From contig NZ_JADWYU010000083.1 of NCBI RefSeq assembly GCF_016786325.1, forward strand, positions 17,612 to 71,300: DNA of 53,689 nt, read 5' to 3'. Positions 12,183-20,571 of this stretch are shown here, piece after piece. How positions within the stretch are numbered: position 1 is the first letter of the stretch; the number at the start of each line of letters is the position of its first letter. A model generated the notes under the pieces. The model worked only from the letters and a program-made list of their open reading frames with translations, did not search any database and had not been told where the DNA came from. This DNA comes from Frankia nepalensis (GTDB lineage: Bacteria; Actinomycetota; Actinomycetes; Frankiales; Frankiaceae). The position numbers were made by a program, and so were the translations under genes.

Positions 12183-12830
12183 TACCGTGGTTCTCCTCGT
12201 CGGGCGGGTCGGACGGGGACAAGCCAGCCCCCGGACCTCCCAGCAGACGTTCCAGATCGGCTTGCGGACCTGTCCGATCGACTTCACCGATCGGACAGGA
12301 ACCCCAGATCCGGTAGGGATCCCGGTCTCCGGCTGGGGATCTCGGGCTCCGCCGAGCTGCGAGGAACTCGGGCCAGCGCCGCGCCGACAGCCCAGCGCCC
12401 ACGTCGGCTCGCGAGCCGGGGCGACCTGGGTGGCGACGCGTGTGGGCGCGACCGCGACGAAGCGGGGGTCGACGCCCGCGGGCGGCCCACGGGCAGAAAC
12501 CTTACGGCTTCGCCCATGAGTCCGACTGGTCGGGACCTGTCCCTTTGCGGCCGCCAGAGGTAGCCTGGCCAGGCCCGACGCGGGCCGGGCACGCAGCCGG
12601 TCGACCTCGTGACCGCGACCACAGAGCGTGGCACGGTCGTCATCCGACCGACATCGGGGCGTGACAAAGGCGACCAGATATGTCCATCGCCACTTTCACC
12701 GGCCAGTTGACCTTGCAAACACGCTCGCGTTCCGCGCCGGAACACGCTTGACTATCCATTGTCACCGGAGACGCTGGTTAGAACGGGCTCCCGGGAGGGC
12801 GCCCGCCTCGACTCGGCAGGAGGTCGGCGC
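12183..12830. other. Intergenic region between mscS and the HNH gene
   Basis: These 648 bp separate divergent genes. They contain the dispersed repeat described separately (12230-12324) with its perfect 12-bp inverted repeat (arms 12269-12280 and 12288-12299), which sits about 87 bp upstream of the mscS start. Nearer the HNH gene the GC content falls (12670-12780) and a TTGACT hexamer occurs at 12748-12753, a possible -35, though I could not pair it with a convincing -10. Several open frames here lack ribosome binding sites and family signatures, so I call no gene. Confidence 0.5.
12230..12324. repeat. Dispersed repeat, copy A (intergenic)
   Basis: This stretch starts with CCGGACCTCCCAG, contains GATCGACTTC followed by CGATC, and then carries two units of the form GATC-CGG-(C/T)AGG-GA-CCC. 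The same order of elements occurs at 17117-17209 inside the alpha-glucosidase gene. The centre of copy A folds as a perfect 12-bp hairpin with a 7-nt loop. Confidence 0.6.
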
Positions 12831-13346
12831 GTGGCTGAGGCGCTGGTGCTCAATGCCACGTACGAACCCCTGTGCGTGGTGTCCCAACGTCGGGCCCTCA
12901 TCTTGGTGCTCACCGACAAGGCGGTGATGGTCGAGGCCGGCGGGCAGGTTCTGCACTCCGTGTCGGCGTCCGTCGACGTTCCCGTCGTCGTCCGGTTAGC
13001 GCGATTCGTGCGGGTTCCCTACCGTTCACAGGTACCGCTGACCCGCAAGGGCGTCCTGGCTCGCGACCATCACCGGTGCGTGTACTGCGGCGCGCCGGCG
13101 ACGTCGCTGGACCACGTGATCCCTCGCTCCCGCGGGGGCCCGCACGTCTGGGAGAACGTGGTGGCGGCCTGCGGCCGCTGCAATCATCTGAAAGCGGACC
13201 GCGCCGTCGCTGACCTCGGCTGGCGGCTCCGCACGGCGCCCCGCGCGCCGAGCGGAGCCGCTTGGCGCATTCTGGGCAGCCGTCGCATGGACCCCCGCTG
13301 GTCCCAGTACCTCAACACCGACCTCGGCGAGGCGGCGAGCGCTTAG
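12831..13346 (+). CDS. HNH endonuclease domain protein (actinobacterial conserved)
   Basis: The 171-residue product begins EALVLNATYEPLCVVSQRRA, a signature of a widespread actinobacterial HNH family. The nuclease core is in the second half: a zinc-binding CVYCG, then LDHVIPRSRGG carrying the catalytic His and metal-binding residues, then WENVVAACGRCNHLKADR with the second CxxC and the final His/Asn. This is the McrA-like HNH layout. GTG start at 12831 is fixed by AGGAGG at 7-nt spacing. The biological role of this family is not established, and its conservation beside pepN/glbO-type genes argues for a housekeeping nucleic-acid function rather than a mobile restriction gene. It is followed by a large hairpin before the convergent SpoIIE gene. 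Confidence 0.9.
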   Translation: MAEALVLNATYEPLCVVSQRRALILVLTDKAVMVEAGGQVLHSVSASVDVPVVVRLARFVRVPYRSQVPLTRKGVLARDHHRCVYCGAPATSLDHVIPRSRGGPHVWENVVAACGRCNHLKADRAVADLGWRLRTAPRAPSGAAWRILGSRRMDPRWSQYLNTDLGEAASA

Positions 13347-13414
13347 GGCGCGTCCCGCGGATCTTCGGCCGCGCGGATCGGCCCGCATCGACCAAGATCC
13401 ACGGGACGCGCCCT
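13345..13414. terminator. Large stem-loop after the HNH gene
   Basis: Two 21-nt arms (13345-13365 and 13394-13414) are complementary with one mismatch and overlap the end of the HNH stop codon. The loop is 28 nt and itself GC-rich. Its position between convergent genes suggests a transcription terminator. Confidence 0.65.
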
Positions 13415-13509
13415 GGCTCGCGCGGTTCCCGCCGGCCGCGGGCGCGGCTCGGCGGGACCCCGCCGCGGCCGGTGGCCCCTTACCGGTGGCCCCTTGGCCG
13501 TCGGCGCCC

Positions 13510-15963
13510 TCAGGCGTCGTTCCGGCGGGCGTCATCGCCGGCCGGAGCGCAACGCAGCAGGTCGAGGTCGAACCACACCCGTTTGCCGTCCGGGGTCGTC
13601 TGGATGCCCCAGGCGTCGGAGAGCGCCTCCACGAGCAGCAGTCCCCAGCCCGACTCGGCCTCCGGGTCGCCGCGCGCGGCCCGGCCGGGCTGGGGCAGCG
13701 CGCCGCCCTCCCGGTCCTCGACGCTGATCCGCAGCCTGGACGGCTCGGCCCAGACCCGCACGGTCAGCTCGCTGCGGGCGTGCTTGATCGCGTTCGTGCA
13801 GATCTCGCTGACCAGCAGCGCGGCGTCATCGGCCCGGCCGAGGGCCCGCTCGCCCACCGCCGCCCGGACCGCGGTCCTGGCCTGCCCGGCCGAGGCCCCG
13901 ACCGGCGGCAGCGACAGCTCCAGAAGCGGCGGCTCGGCCGCCTGGGTCGTCAGCACGAGCAGGGCCGTGTCGTCGTCGGTGTCCATCGGCAGGTCGGCCG
14001 CGAGCAGGCTGAGCTCCAACAGAGCGCGGGCGGCGTTGTCCGGCCAGCGCCCGTCGTCGAGGTCGACGGTGTCCGGGCCCGACCAGCTGCGGACGGAGAA
14101 CCCGCCGCGGGAGCGCCGCCGCCGGTCGCCGCCGCGGCGGCGCTCGATCCCGCCAGGCGGGCGTCCAGGGCCGGGCGCCCGCCGGTCCCGCTGGGCGCGC
14201 CGGTCCCCGCCGGTCCGTCGCTCCGGGCCGGCCCACTGGCCCTCGTTCGGCACCCTGCGGTCCACCAGGGCGTCGTCGGCCGGGTCGGCGGACTGCCCAG
14301 CCGGGGCTACTGCCCCGCCCCTCCCGGCCGGGCCGGTGCCCGTCGGGGCCGCCGACCCGGCCGGGTGCCGCCGCCGGGCCGCGGCGAGATCGGCGCGGCG
14401 CGAGTCGGTCCGCCGCCGCGCGAGCTGCCCGGCCACGCCGAGGCGCAGCAGGTCGAGGCCGTCGACGAGCGGGCGGCGGCGCGACTCGACCAGGCCATCC
14501 GTGAAGAACACCAGGCTGGAGCCCGGCGGCAGCTCGACGGTCGTCTCCACGTACTGGGTGCCGGCGGCGACGCCGAGCGGCAACCCCGGGTCGAGCTCGA
14601 CATAGTTCGGGTCGCTGTCCGGAGGCACCCACAGCGGCGCCGGATGGCCGGCGCCGGCCAGCACGATCCGGGCGGCCCGCCCGTCGCGCGCCGCCGCGCC
14701 GGGCTGCTCGTCGCGCGAACCGGCAAGGGGCGTCCCCGGACGTGCCGGCTCGTAGATCCCGTACAGGCAGGTGGCCAGCGGCAGGCCGGGCAGCGAGCAG
14801 ACCATCGTGTCCAGGCGCGCCAGCAGGTCGGCCGGCGGCCACTCCTCCAGGGCGTAGGCCCGCAGCGCGGCGCGCAGCTGGCCCATCACCGCCGCGGCGT
14901 GCAGCCCGCGCCCCATCACGTCGCCGATCGCCAGCCCGACCCGGCCGTCGGCGAGCGGGATGACGTCGTAGAAGTCGCCGCCGACCTCGGTGCCGGCGGT
15001 GCCCGGCCGGTACTCCATCGCCACCTCGGCGCCCTCGAGCGCCGGCGGGTGGGCTGGCAGCAGCGAGCGCTGCAGCGCCCGGCCGGCCTCCTGGGACTCG
15101 AGGAACATCCGGGCGTTCGCGAGCGCGAGCGCCGCCCGGCGGGCCAGGTCCTCGGCGAGGGTCTGGTCGACCTGTGTGTAGGCCTGCCCGCCGGGCACCC
15201 GGCTGACGGTCAGCGCGCCGATGACCCGGTCGCCGTAGGGCATCGGCACCGTGATCGACGGGCCCCAGCGCAGCTTGTGGAATTTCGAGTACTGGTCGTC
15301 GTCCGGGAACAGCCCGCGGCGCAGCTCGCCGGTGACGTCCTGGATCCAGTACGGCTGGCCCGTGCGCAGCACGACCCCCGGCGGGATGTCGGCGGAGAGC
15401 CGGGCGGGGTGGGTGGCGATGACGGCACGGATGAAGGCGGCGGCCTCCGGGTCGACGTGGTCGACCGCGGCGAGGTCGACCACGTCGCCCTCGGGCGCGC
15501 GCAGCCAGAGCATGACGCCGTCCCCCAGCCGTCTCCTGGCCAGCGCCACGATCAAGTTTATGATCTTGTAAGGCTCCAGCGAGCCGCCGAGCTCCAGGCT
15601 CGCGTCGGACAGGAACGACAGGCCCTCCATCGCCGCCCGGGCCTCGGCGTGCCAGCGCGGCCGCCGGCGCGCCGACTGGACCACGTCCCACAGCGCGCCC
15701 AGGCCGCCCCGCCGCGTACCCGGGGCGCCCCGGGGGCCGTCGCCACGCGGGCGGGTGGAGCGGCGCGCCGGCCGCTGGTTCCCGGGCGCCGCCTGCCAGG
15801 GCGCCGGGTAGCCGGTCCCCCGCGCCTGGCTCACCGGAGCGGGCTCGTCCGCCGCCCACCACGGACGCCTCGACAGGCCGGTCGCCCCGGACAGGGCCGC
15901 CGAGGGGGCAAACGCCTCCGATGTCCACGCCAGGGGTCGCGTCCCGCCACCAGCAGCCTCCAT
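13510..15963 (-). CDS. GAF-SpoIIE phosphatase-HATPase regulatory protein
   Basis: The 817-residue product has three regulatory modules. A GAF-like sensor lies in the first third (SFLSDASLELGG through GDRVIGALTVSRVPGG). A PP2C/SpoIIE phosphatase follows, with VGGDFYDVIPLADGRVGLAI, IGDVMGRGLHAAAVMG and FFTDGLVESRRR. An RsbW-like anti-sigma kinase ATPase sits at the end (LLVSEICTNAIKHA, ISVEDREGG, GWGLLLVEALSDAWG). The combination suggests control of a partner-switching sigma-factor circuit in response to a small-molecule or stress signal. An Arg-rich insertion of about 100 residues (repeated ERRxGGDRR-like motifs) splits the phosphatase domain between TDGLVESRR and DDTALLVL. ATG start chosen for GGAGAG at 7-nt spacing; the frame continues upstream without a better site. 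No anti-anti-sigma gene is adjacent. Confidence 0.9.
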   Translation of the reverse strand: MEAAGGGTRPLAWTSEAFAPSAALSGATGLSRRPWWAADEPAPVSQARGTGYPAPWQAAPGNQRPARRSTRPRGDGPRGAPGTRRGGLGALWDVVQSARRRPRWHAEARAAMEGLSFLSDASLELGGSLEPYKIINLIVALARRRLGDGVMLWLRAPEGDVVDLAAVDHVDPEAAAFIRAVIATHPARLSADIPPGVVLRTGQPYWIQDVTGELRRGLFPDDDQYSKFHKLRWGPSITVPMPYGDRVIGALTVSRVPGGQAYTQVDQTLAEDLARRAALALANARMFLESQEAGRALQRSLLPAHPPALEGAEVAMEYRPGTAGTEVGGDFYDVIPLADGRVGLAIGDVMGRGLHAAAVMGQLRAALRAYALEEWPPADLLARLDTMVCSLPGLPLATCLYGIYEPARPGTPLAGSRDEQPGAAARDGRAARIVLAGAGHPAPLWVPPDSDPNYVELDPGLPLGVAAGTQYVETTVELPPGSSLVFFTDGLVESRRRPLVDGLDLLRLGVAGQLARRRTDSRRADLAAARRRHPAGSAAPTGTGPAGRGGAVAPAGQSADPADDALVDRRVPNEGQWAGPERRTGGDRRAQRDRRAPGPGRPPGGIERRRGGDRRRRSRGGFSVRSWSGPDTVDLDDGRWPDNAARALLELSLLAADLPMDTDDDTALLVLTTQAAEPPLLELSLPPVGASAGQARTAVRAAVGERALGRADDAALLVSEICTNAIKHARSELTVRVWAEPSRLRISVEDREGGALPQPGRAARGDPEAESGWGLLLVEALSDAWGIQTTPDGKRVWFDLDLLRCAPAGDDARRNDA

Positions 15964-16223
15964 CTGCGGACTCTCCGGATGCGACTGATAGCGAGCAGTC
16001 ACGTCATCCACTCGCGAAGTGTAGTTCAGCCACTCCAAAGCACGCTTGGCGAGTGCATCCACACCAGGTGCCCCAGCGGTACGCCAGAACCCCGGAGCCA
16101 CCGGGACGGCGGGGAGTCCGGCGCGCCAGGACATCGGTCGACCTGAGCGGTCCCGGCGACGACCAGAGTGGGTCCGGCGACGACCTCCGGGTCCCGGCGA
16201 CAGGCCCCGCGCCAACGGCTTGA
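15964..16223. other. Divergent intergenic region with an inverted repeat
   Basis: This 260-bp gap separates the SpoIIE regulator and the alpha-glucosidase, which are transcribed away from each other. CACTCGC (16009-16015) and GCGAGTG (16049-16055) form a spaced inverted repeat about 46 bp upstream of the SpoIIE start, in a lower-GC patch where a promoter is plausible. No gene is seen. Confidence 0.4.
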
Positions 16224-18188
16224 ATGACCAGAATGAGGCCTGTGTCATGGGCGCCAGGGGCGGGCCCTCCCGACGGCTGGTGGCGTGACGCCGTGTTCTA
16301 CGAGGTGTACGTCCGCGCGTTCGCGGACGCGGACGGCGACGGGGTCGGCGATCTCGACGGCGTCCGCGCCCGGCTGCCGGCGCTCGCGGATCTCGGCGTC
16401 GACGGCCTGTGGCTCACGCCGTTCTACCGGTCGCCGATGGCCGACCACGGCTACGACGTCGCCGACCACCGCGACGTCGACCCGTTGTTCGGCGACCTCC
16501 CCGCGTTCGACGCGCTGCTCGCCGAGGCGCACCGGCTGGGGCTGGCGGTGCTCGTCGACCTGGTCCCGAACCACTCCAGCGACGCCCATCCGGCCTTCCA
16601 GGCGGCGCTCGCCGCGCCGCCCGGCGACCCCGCCCGACACCGGTACCTGATCCGCCCCGGACGGGGCGCGGACGGCGCCGACCCGCCCAACAACTGGATC
16701 TCGGTCTTCGGTGGCTCCGCCTGGACCCGGCTCGACGAGGCCCGCCGCTTCCCGCCGGCCAGCCAGCCGACGGCCCCGGCGGCTCCGACGGCCCCGGCGG
16801 CGGCGTCCGGCCCGGCCGAGTGGTACCTGCACCTGTTCGCGCCCGAGCAGCCGGACTGGAACTGGTCCGACCCCGCCGTGCGGGCGGACCACGAGGCGAC
16901 CCTGCGGTTCTGGCTCGACCGCGGCGTCGACGGGTTCCGGATCGACGTGTCGCACGGCCTGGTCAAGGACGGCGAGCTGCGCGACAACCCGCCAGGCCCG
17001 CCGGCCACGCCGGAGACCGGCTTCCGCGAGAAGCTGGAGCCTCATGCCTGGGACCAGGAAGGGGTGCACGACGTCTACCGCTCCTGGCGGGCGCTCGTGG
17101 ACGACCGCCGGCGCGCCCGGACCTCCCAGATCACGACCTCCCGGATCGACTTCGTCGATCCGGCAGGGACCCCGTCCGCAAGCTCCGCCGATCCGGCAGG
17201 AACCCCGGGCCGCGAGCGGGTGCTCATCGGCGAGACGTGGGTCGCCGAGCCCGAGCGGCTGGCCCGCTACGTGCGCCCGGACGAGCTGCACCTGACGTTC
17301 GCGTTCTCGTTGCTCACCGTCGGCTGGTCGGCGCCGGACTGGCGCCGGGCGATCGACGACGGCCTCGCCGCGACCGGCACGGTCGGCGCGCCGCCGGCCT
17401 GGGTGCTCGCCAACCACGACGTGGTCCGCCCGGTGACCCGCTACGGCGGCGGTGCCGCCGGCGTGGCCAGGGCCCGCGCCGCGCTGCTGACGCTGCTCGC
17501 GCTGCCCGGCGTCGCCTTCCTCTACCAGGGCGACGAGCTGGCCCTGCCGCAGGTGGACGTACCGCCCGAGGCCCGCCAGGACCCGGTCTGGGAGCGGTCC
17601 GGGCACACCTCCCCCGGCCGCGACGGCTGCCGCGTGCCGATTCCCTGGTCCGGCGACGAGCCGCCGTTCGGCTTCGCCGCCCCCGGCGTCCGCCCCTGGC
17701 TCCCGCAGCCCGCCGGCTGGGCCGCCCTGTCCGTCGAGGCGCAGCGGGCGGACCCGTCGTCCACCTGGCGGCTGGTCCAGTCCGCCCTGGCGACCCGCCG
17801 TGGCCTGCGGGAACGCCCCGACGGCGTCGTCCGGCTCCACTGGCCGCGGGTTCCGGACGGCGTCGTGGCCTTCAGCCGCCTCGTCATCGTCGCGCCCACC
17901 CGCCCGGGCGGGTCCGCCGCCTTCGCGGCGCTCGCCGACGCCGCCCGGGACACCCTCACGAGCGAGCTCGCGGCGGCTGGCCACGCCGGGCCGCCGCCCA
18001 CCGGCCCGGGCGTCGGGCTCCTGCTGGGCTGCGTGCTCAACACCGGGGCCGAGGCGCGCTTCCACGTGAACGGCCGTCTGCTGCTGGCCAGCGGCCGGGT
18101 CGAGCACGACGGCGAGACCCTGGTCATGCCGCCCGACACCGCCGCCTGGATCATCAGGGCACCCGTCAGGCACGGCGACCCGGGGTGA
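16224..18188 (+). CDS. GH13 family alpha-glucosidase (oligo-alpha-glucosidase / AglA-like)
   Basis: The 654-residue product is an alpha-amylase superfamily glucosidase hydrolysing maltose or oligoglucosides. It begins with WWRDAVFYEVYVRAFADADGDGVGDLDG and has conserved region I (LVDLVPNHSS), the nucleophile Asp in GFRIDVSHG, the acid/base Glu in LIGETW and the transition-state Asp in LANHDVVR. VAFLYQGDELALP follows, and a C-terminal beta domain closes the protein. Two unusual low-complexity insertions occur: a Pro/Ala/Thr tract near residue 180, and a segment of roughly 30 residues between the RSWRALVDDRRR helix and the acid/base strand. The second contains DPAGTP twice and is encoded by a dispersed repeat. 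The start could be ATG 16224 or ATG 16233; neither has a good ribosome binding site. glbO follows after 61 bp on the same strand, as glbO and aglA are neighbours in mycobacteria. Confidence 0.92.
   Translation: MTRMRPVSWAPGAGPPDGWWRDAVFYEVYVRAFADADGDGVGDLDGVRARLPALADLGVDGLWLTPFYRSPMADHGYDVADHRDVDPLFGDLPAFDALLAEAHRLGLAVLVDLVPNHSSDAHPAFQAALAAPPGDPARHRYLIRPGRGADGADPPNNWISVFGGSAWTRLDEARRFPPASQPTAPAAPTAPAAASGPAEWYLHLFAPEQPDWNWSDPAVRADHEATLRFWLDRGVDGFRIDVSHGLVKDGELRDNPPGPPATPETGFREKLEPHAWDQEGVHDVYRSWRALVDDRRRARTSQITTSRIDFVDPAGTPSASSADPAGTPGRERVLIGETWVAEPERLARYVRPDELHLTFAFSLLTVGWSAPDWRRAIDDGLAATGTVGAPPAWVLANHDVVRPVTRYGGGAAGVARARAALLTLLALPGVAFLYQGDELALPQVDVPPEARQDPVWERSGHTSPGRDGCRVPIPWSGDEPPFGFAAPGVRPWLPQPAGWAALSVEAQRADPSSTWRLVQSALATRRGLRERPDGVVRLHWPRVPDGVVAFSRLVIVAPTRPGGSAAFAALADAARDTLTSELAAAGHAGPPPTGPGVGLLLGCVLNTGAEARFHVNGRLLLASGRVEHDGETLVMPPDTAAWIIRAPVRHGDPG
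17117..17209. repeat. Dispersed repeat, copy B (in frame inside the alpha-glucosidase gene)
   Basis: The copy opens with CCGGACCTCCCAG, contains GATCGACTTCGTCGATC, then two GATCCGGCAGG-GA-CCCCG units, matching copy A at 12230-12324 in order and spacing apart from a 15-bp spacer. It is a length of DNA divisible by three, adds the peptide motif DPAGTP twice, and leaves the catalytic residues on both sides intact. Confidence 0.6.
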
Positions 18189-18249
18189 GACGGAGCCGTC
18201 CGGCGGACCACTCCCCCGGCGGACGCCGGTCAGTGGGCAGAATGGAGGG

Positions 18250-18675
18250 GTGAGCCGACAGCCGTCGCCCGCCGAGCCGACCCCACCCTCCCCGGCGCGG
18301 CCCACCGAGTCGTTCTTCGAGGCCGTGGGCGGTGAGGAGACCTTCTCCCGGCTGGTCGCGCACTTCTACGAGGGAGTCGCGGCCGATCCGGTGCTGCGCC
18401 CGCTCTACCCGGAGGAGGACCTCGGCCCCGCCGAGGAGCGGCTGCGGCTGTTCCTGATCCAGTACTGGGGCGGTCCGTCGACCTACGGCGACCGGCGTGG
18501 TCATCCCCGGCTGCGGATGCGGCACGCGCCGTTCGCGATCGGTCCCGTCGAGCGGGACGCCTGGCTCGCCCACATGCGCGCCGCGGTCGACTCCCTGGGC
18601 CTGCCTGCGGACAAGGAGGAGACCCTGTGGGGCTACCTCGTCTACGCCGCGAACTCCATGCAGAACCGCCCCTGA
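18250..18675 (+). CDS. glbO: Group II truncated haemoglobin
   Basis: The 141-residue product carries the trHbO hallmarks: the B10 Tyr in VAHFYEGV, PLYPEEDLGPAEERL, the YWGGPSTYGDRRGHPRLRMR segment, the proximal F8 His in RHAPFAIG and the G8 Trp in ETLWGYLVYAANSM. These proteins bind O2 or NO reversibly and are linked to oxidative and nitrosative stress tolerance. The first 15 residues are a Pro/Ser-rich extension. The GTG start is only 2 nt from a GGAGG, so a start slightly further in is possible, though none is obvious. It follows the alpha-glucosidase gene and converges on an MFS exporter gene across a 17-bp tandem repeat. Confidence 0.95.
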   Translation: MSRQPSPAEPTPPSPARPTESFFEAVGGEETFSRLVAHFYEGVAADPVLRPLYPEEDLGPAEERLRLFLIQYWGGPSTYGDRRGHPRLRMRHAPFAIGPVERDAWLAHMRAAVDSLGLPADKEETLWGYLVYAANSMQNRP

Positions 18676-18710
18676 GCGGTCCGTCCGCCGCCGTCCCGGG
18701 GCCGGTGACC

Positions 18711-18778
18711 CGGCTGGGACGGCGACGCGGCTGGGACGGCGACGCGGCTGGGACGGCGACGCGGCTGGGACGGCGACG
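18711..18778. repeat. Four perfect tandem copies of a 17-bp unit
   Basis: CGGCTGGGACGGCGACG is repeated four times without a mismatch, ending 4 bp before the stop codon of the convergent MFS gene and starting 36 bp after the glbO stop. Nearby, inside the MFS C-terminus, a 15-bp unit (GTGACGACCGACCCA) is also repeated. Confidence 0.9.
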
Positions 18779-18781
18779 CGG

Positions 18782-20413
18782 TCAGCCACGGGCGGCGGCA
18801 CCGGCCGCCCCGGTGGCACCGGCCCCGGTGGCGGCCGGCCCCGTGACGACCGACCCAGTGACGACCGACCCAGTGACGACCGCCGCCGCGGCCCCGCGCG
18901 GCAGCAGGAGCGTGCCGACGCCGGCGAGGGCGATCCCGACAAGATCGAAGACGAGTGCCGCGACCAGGCCGTCCGCCGGCCCGCCCCGGGCCGCCGCCGC
19001 GAAGAACACGGTGCCCACCCCGGCGACGCCGAGCGCCGCCGACGCCTGCTGGGTGGTGGCGAGCAGCCCGCTGACCGCCCCGCTGACGTCCGCGGGCGCC
19101 CCGGCGAGGACCGCGGCGACAAGCGCCGGAACGATCAGGCCGTTGCCGACGCCGATGGCCAGCAACGACGGCACCAGCTCGGCGGTCGTGACCCCGGCAC
19201 CGTCGGTCGCGACCATGGCCAGCAGCCCGGCCAGGCCCACGCCGCTGATCACGGCGCCGGCGGTGAGCGTCCGCGGGCCGAACCGGGCCACCAGGCCGCG
19301 GGCCGCCATGGACGACAGCGCGAACGCGATGCCCATCGGTCCGAACACGAGTCCCGCGTTCAGGGGCGAGCGGTGCTGCCCCTCCTGCAGGAAGATCGTC
19401 GCCGCGAGCAGGAAGCTGCCGAAGAACGTGAAGAACCCGAAGCTGACCAGCAGCCCGGCGATGGTGCGGCGCGACCGCAGCACCATCGGCGGGACGATGG
19501 GGTGGCCACCCGTCCGGGCGAGGCGGACTTCCCAGCGGCCGAAGGAGACCAGCACCAGGACGCCCGCGCCGAGCGCCAGCCAGGTCCACAGCGGCCAGCC
19601 CTCGTCCCGGCCCAGCGTCAGCGGGACGAGCACCAGCCCGAGCCCCGCCGCGAGCGCCGCGAGCCCCAACCGGTCCAGCGGCTCGGGCCTGGTGGCCTTC
19701 GACTCGGGCAGCAGCCGCCACACCACCGCCATGGCGACGATCCCGATCGGCACGTTCACGAGGAAGATGGGCCGCCAGCCGAGGCCGAGGACGTCCAGGT
19801 CGACCAGCAGGCCGCCGATGACCTGCCCGGACACCGCGCCGAGGCCGACCGTGACGCCGTAGTACGCGAACGCGCGCGCCCGCTCCGCCGGCGGGAAGAT
19901 CACATTGATGATGGCCAGCGCCTGCGGCACCATCAACGCCGCCCCGACGCCCTGCGCCAGGCGCCCCGCGACCAGCGTCGCCTCGCTCGGGGCCACCCCG
20001 CACAGCGCCGAGGCCGCGGTGAACAACGCCATTCCGGCCAGGAACAGCCGGCGCCGGCCCGACCGGTCACCCAGCCGGCCACCCGTGATCAGCCCGGCCG
20101 CGTAGGTGAACGAATAGCCCGCGACGACCAGCTCGAGGCCGGCGTTCGACGCCCGCAGGTCCTGGCCGATGCTGGGGGCCGCGACGTTGACGACGAAGAT
20201 GTCGAACAGCGACATGAAGGTGGCGACGAGGACCGCTGGCAGCACCCGCCACCGCCGTGGGTCCGGCTCCGCGGGCTGGGTGGCCCGGGCCGCCCGGGCG
20301 GGGCCTGGGCGCGCGGGAACGGCGACCGGGGGCACGCCGGTTGTGGCGGACGGCGGCGATGTCGGTGACGGGGCACCCGCGGGCGTCGGCTCGTCGACCC
20401 TGGTGGAGGCCAT
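18782..20413 (-). CDS. DHA2-family MFS drug exporter
   Basis: The 543-residue product looks like a 14-helix drug:H+ antiporter (EmrB/QacA type). It has a first helix VLPAVLVATFMSLFDIFVVN, motif A as GGRLGDRSGRRRLFLAG, and GLGAVSGQVIGG (motif C-like), followed by further hydrophobic helices through LLLPRG. The N-terminal 45 residues are Pro/Ala-rich and cytoplasmic. The C-terminal 35 residues are a low-complexity Val-Thr-Gly/Ala tract coded by short tandem repeats. ATG start preceded by GAGGGAG. It is divergent from an ArsR-type repressor, and a perfect inverted repeat lies 17 bp upstream of its start codon, so it is very probably the repressor's target. The exported compound cannot be deduced. 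Confidence 0.93.
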   Translation of the reverse strand: MASTRVDEPTPAGAPSPTSPPSATTGVPPVAVPARPGPARAARATQPAEPDPRRWRVLPAVLVATFMSLFDIFVVNVAAPSIGQDLRASNAGLELVVAGYSFTYAAGLITGGRLGDRSGRRRLFLAGMALFTAASALCGVAPSEATLVAGRLAQGVGAALMVPQALAIINVIFPPAERARAFAYYGVTVGLGAVSGQVIGGLLVDLDVLGLGWRPIFLVNVPIGIVAMAVVWRLLPESKATRPEPLDRLGLAALAAGLGLVLVPLTLGRDEGWPLWTWLALGAGVLVLVSFGRWEVRLARTGGHPIVPPMVLRSRRTIAGLLVSFGFFTFFGSFLLAATIFLQEGQHRSPLNAGLVFGPMGIAFALSSMAARGLVARFGPRTLTAGAVISGVGLAGLLAMVATDGAGVTTAELVPSLLAIGVGNGLIVPALVAAVLAGAPADVSGAVSGLLATTQQASAALGVAGVGTVFFAAAARGGPADGLVAALVFDLVGIALAGVGTLLLPRGAAAAVVTGSVVTGSVVTGPAATGAGATGAAGAAARG

Positions 20414-20429
20414 CAGGCTCCCTCGGCTC

Positions 20430-20453
20430 TTAGTTCGAAATCCGTCGAACTAA
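20430..20453. promoter_or_regulatory. Operator for the ArsR-family repressor
   Basis: TTAGTTCGA and TCGAACTAA form a perfect 9-bp inverted repeat with a 6-nt centre (AATCCG), in an AT-rich patch between the divergent exporter and repressor genes. It lies just upstream of the exporter start and about 120 bp from the repressor start. Such a long perfect dyad in this position is what ArsR dimers bind. Confidence 0.8.
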
Positions 20454-20571
20454 GCGAAGTCGCCCGGGATGCGCGGCATTCCCGGGAACCACGGCGTGGG
20501 CAGCGCGGTTGTCCGTTGTGGTTGTCTCGTAGCCGGGCGCTCGCCCGGAGGAACGCGGGGAGGTGGGCGCG

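Noticed and set aside
10017-12563. A long plus-strand frame opposite the response regulator and mscS
   Set aside because: It spans two real genes and an intergenic region on the other strand, has no family signature and no ribosome binding site.
12440-12927. Short open frames in the mscS-HNH gap
   Set aside because: No ribosome binding site or similarity; they arise from the high GC content.
18711-18778. CRISPR array
   Set aside because: Units are contiguous without spacers and there are no cas genes.
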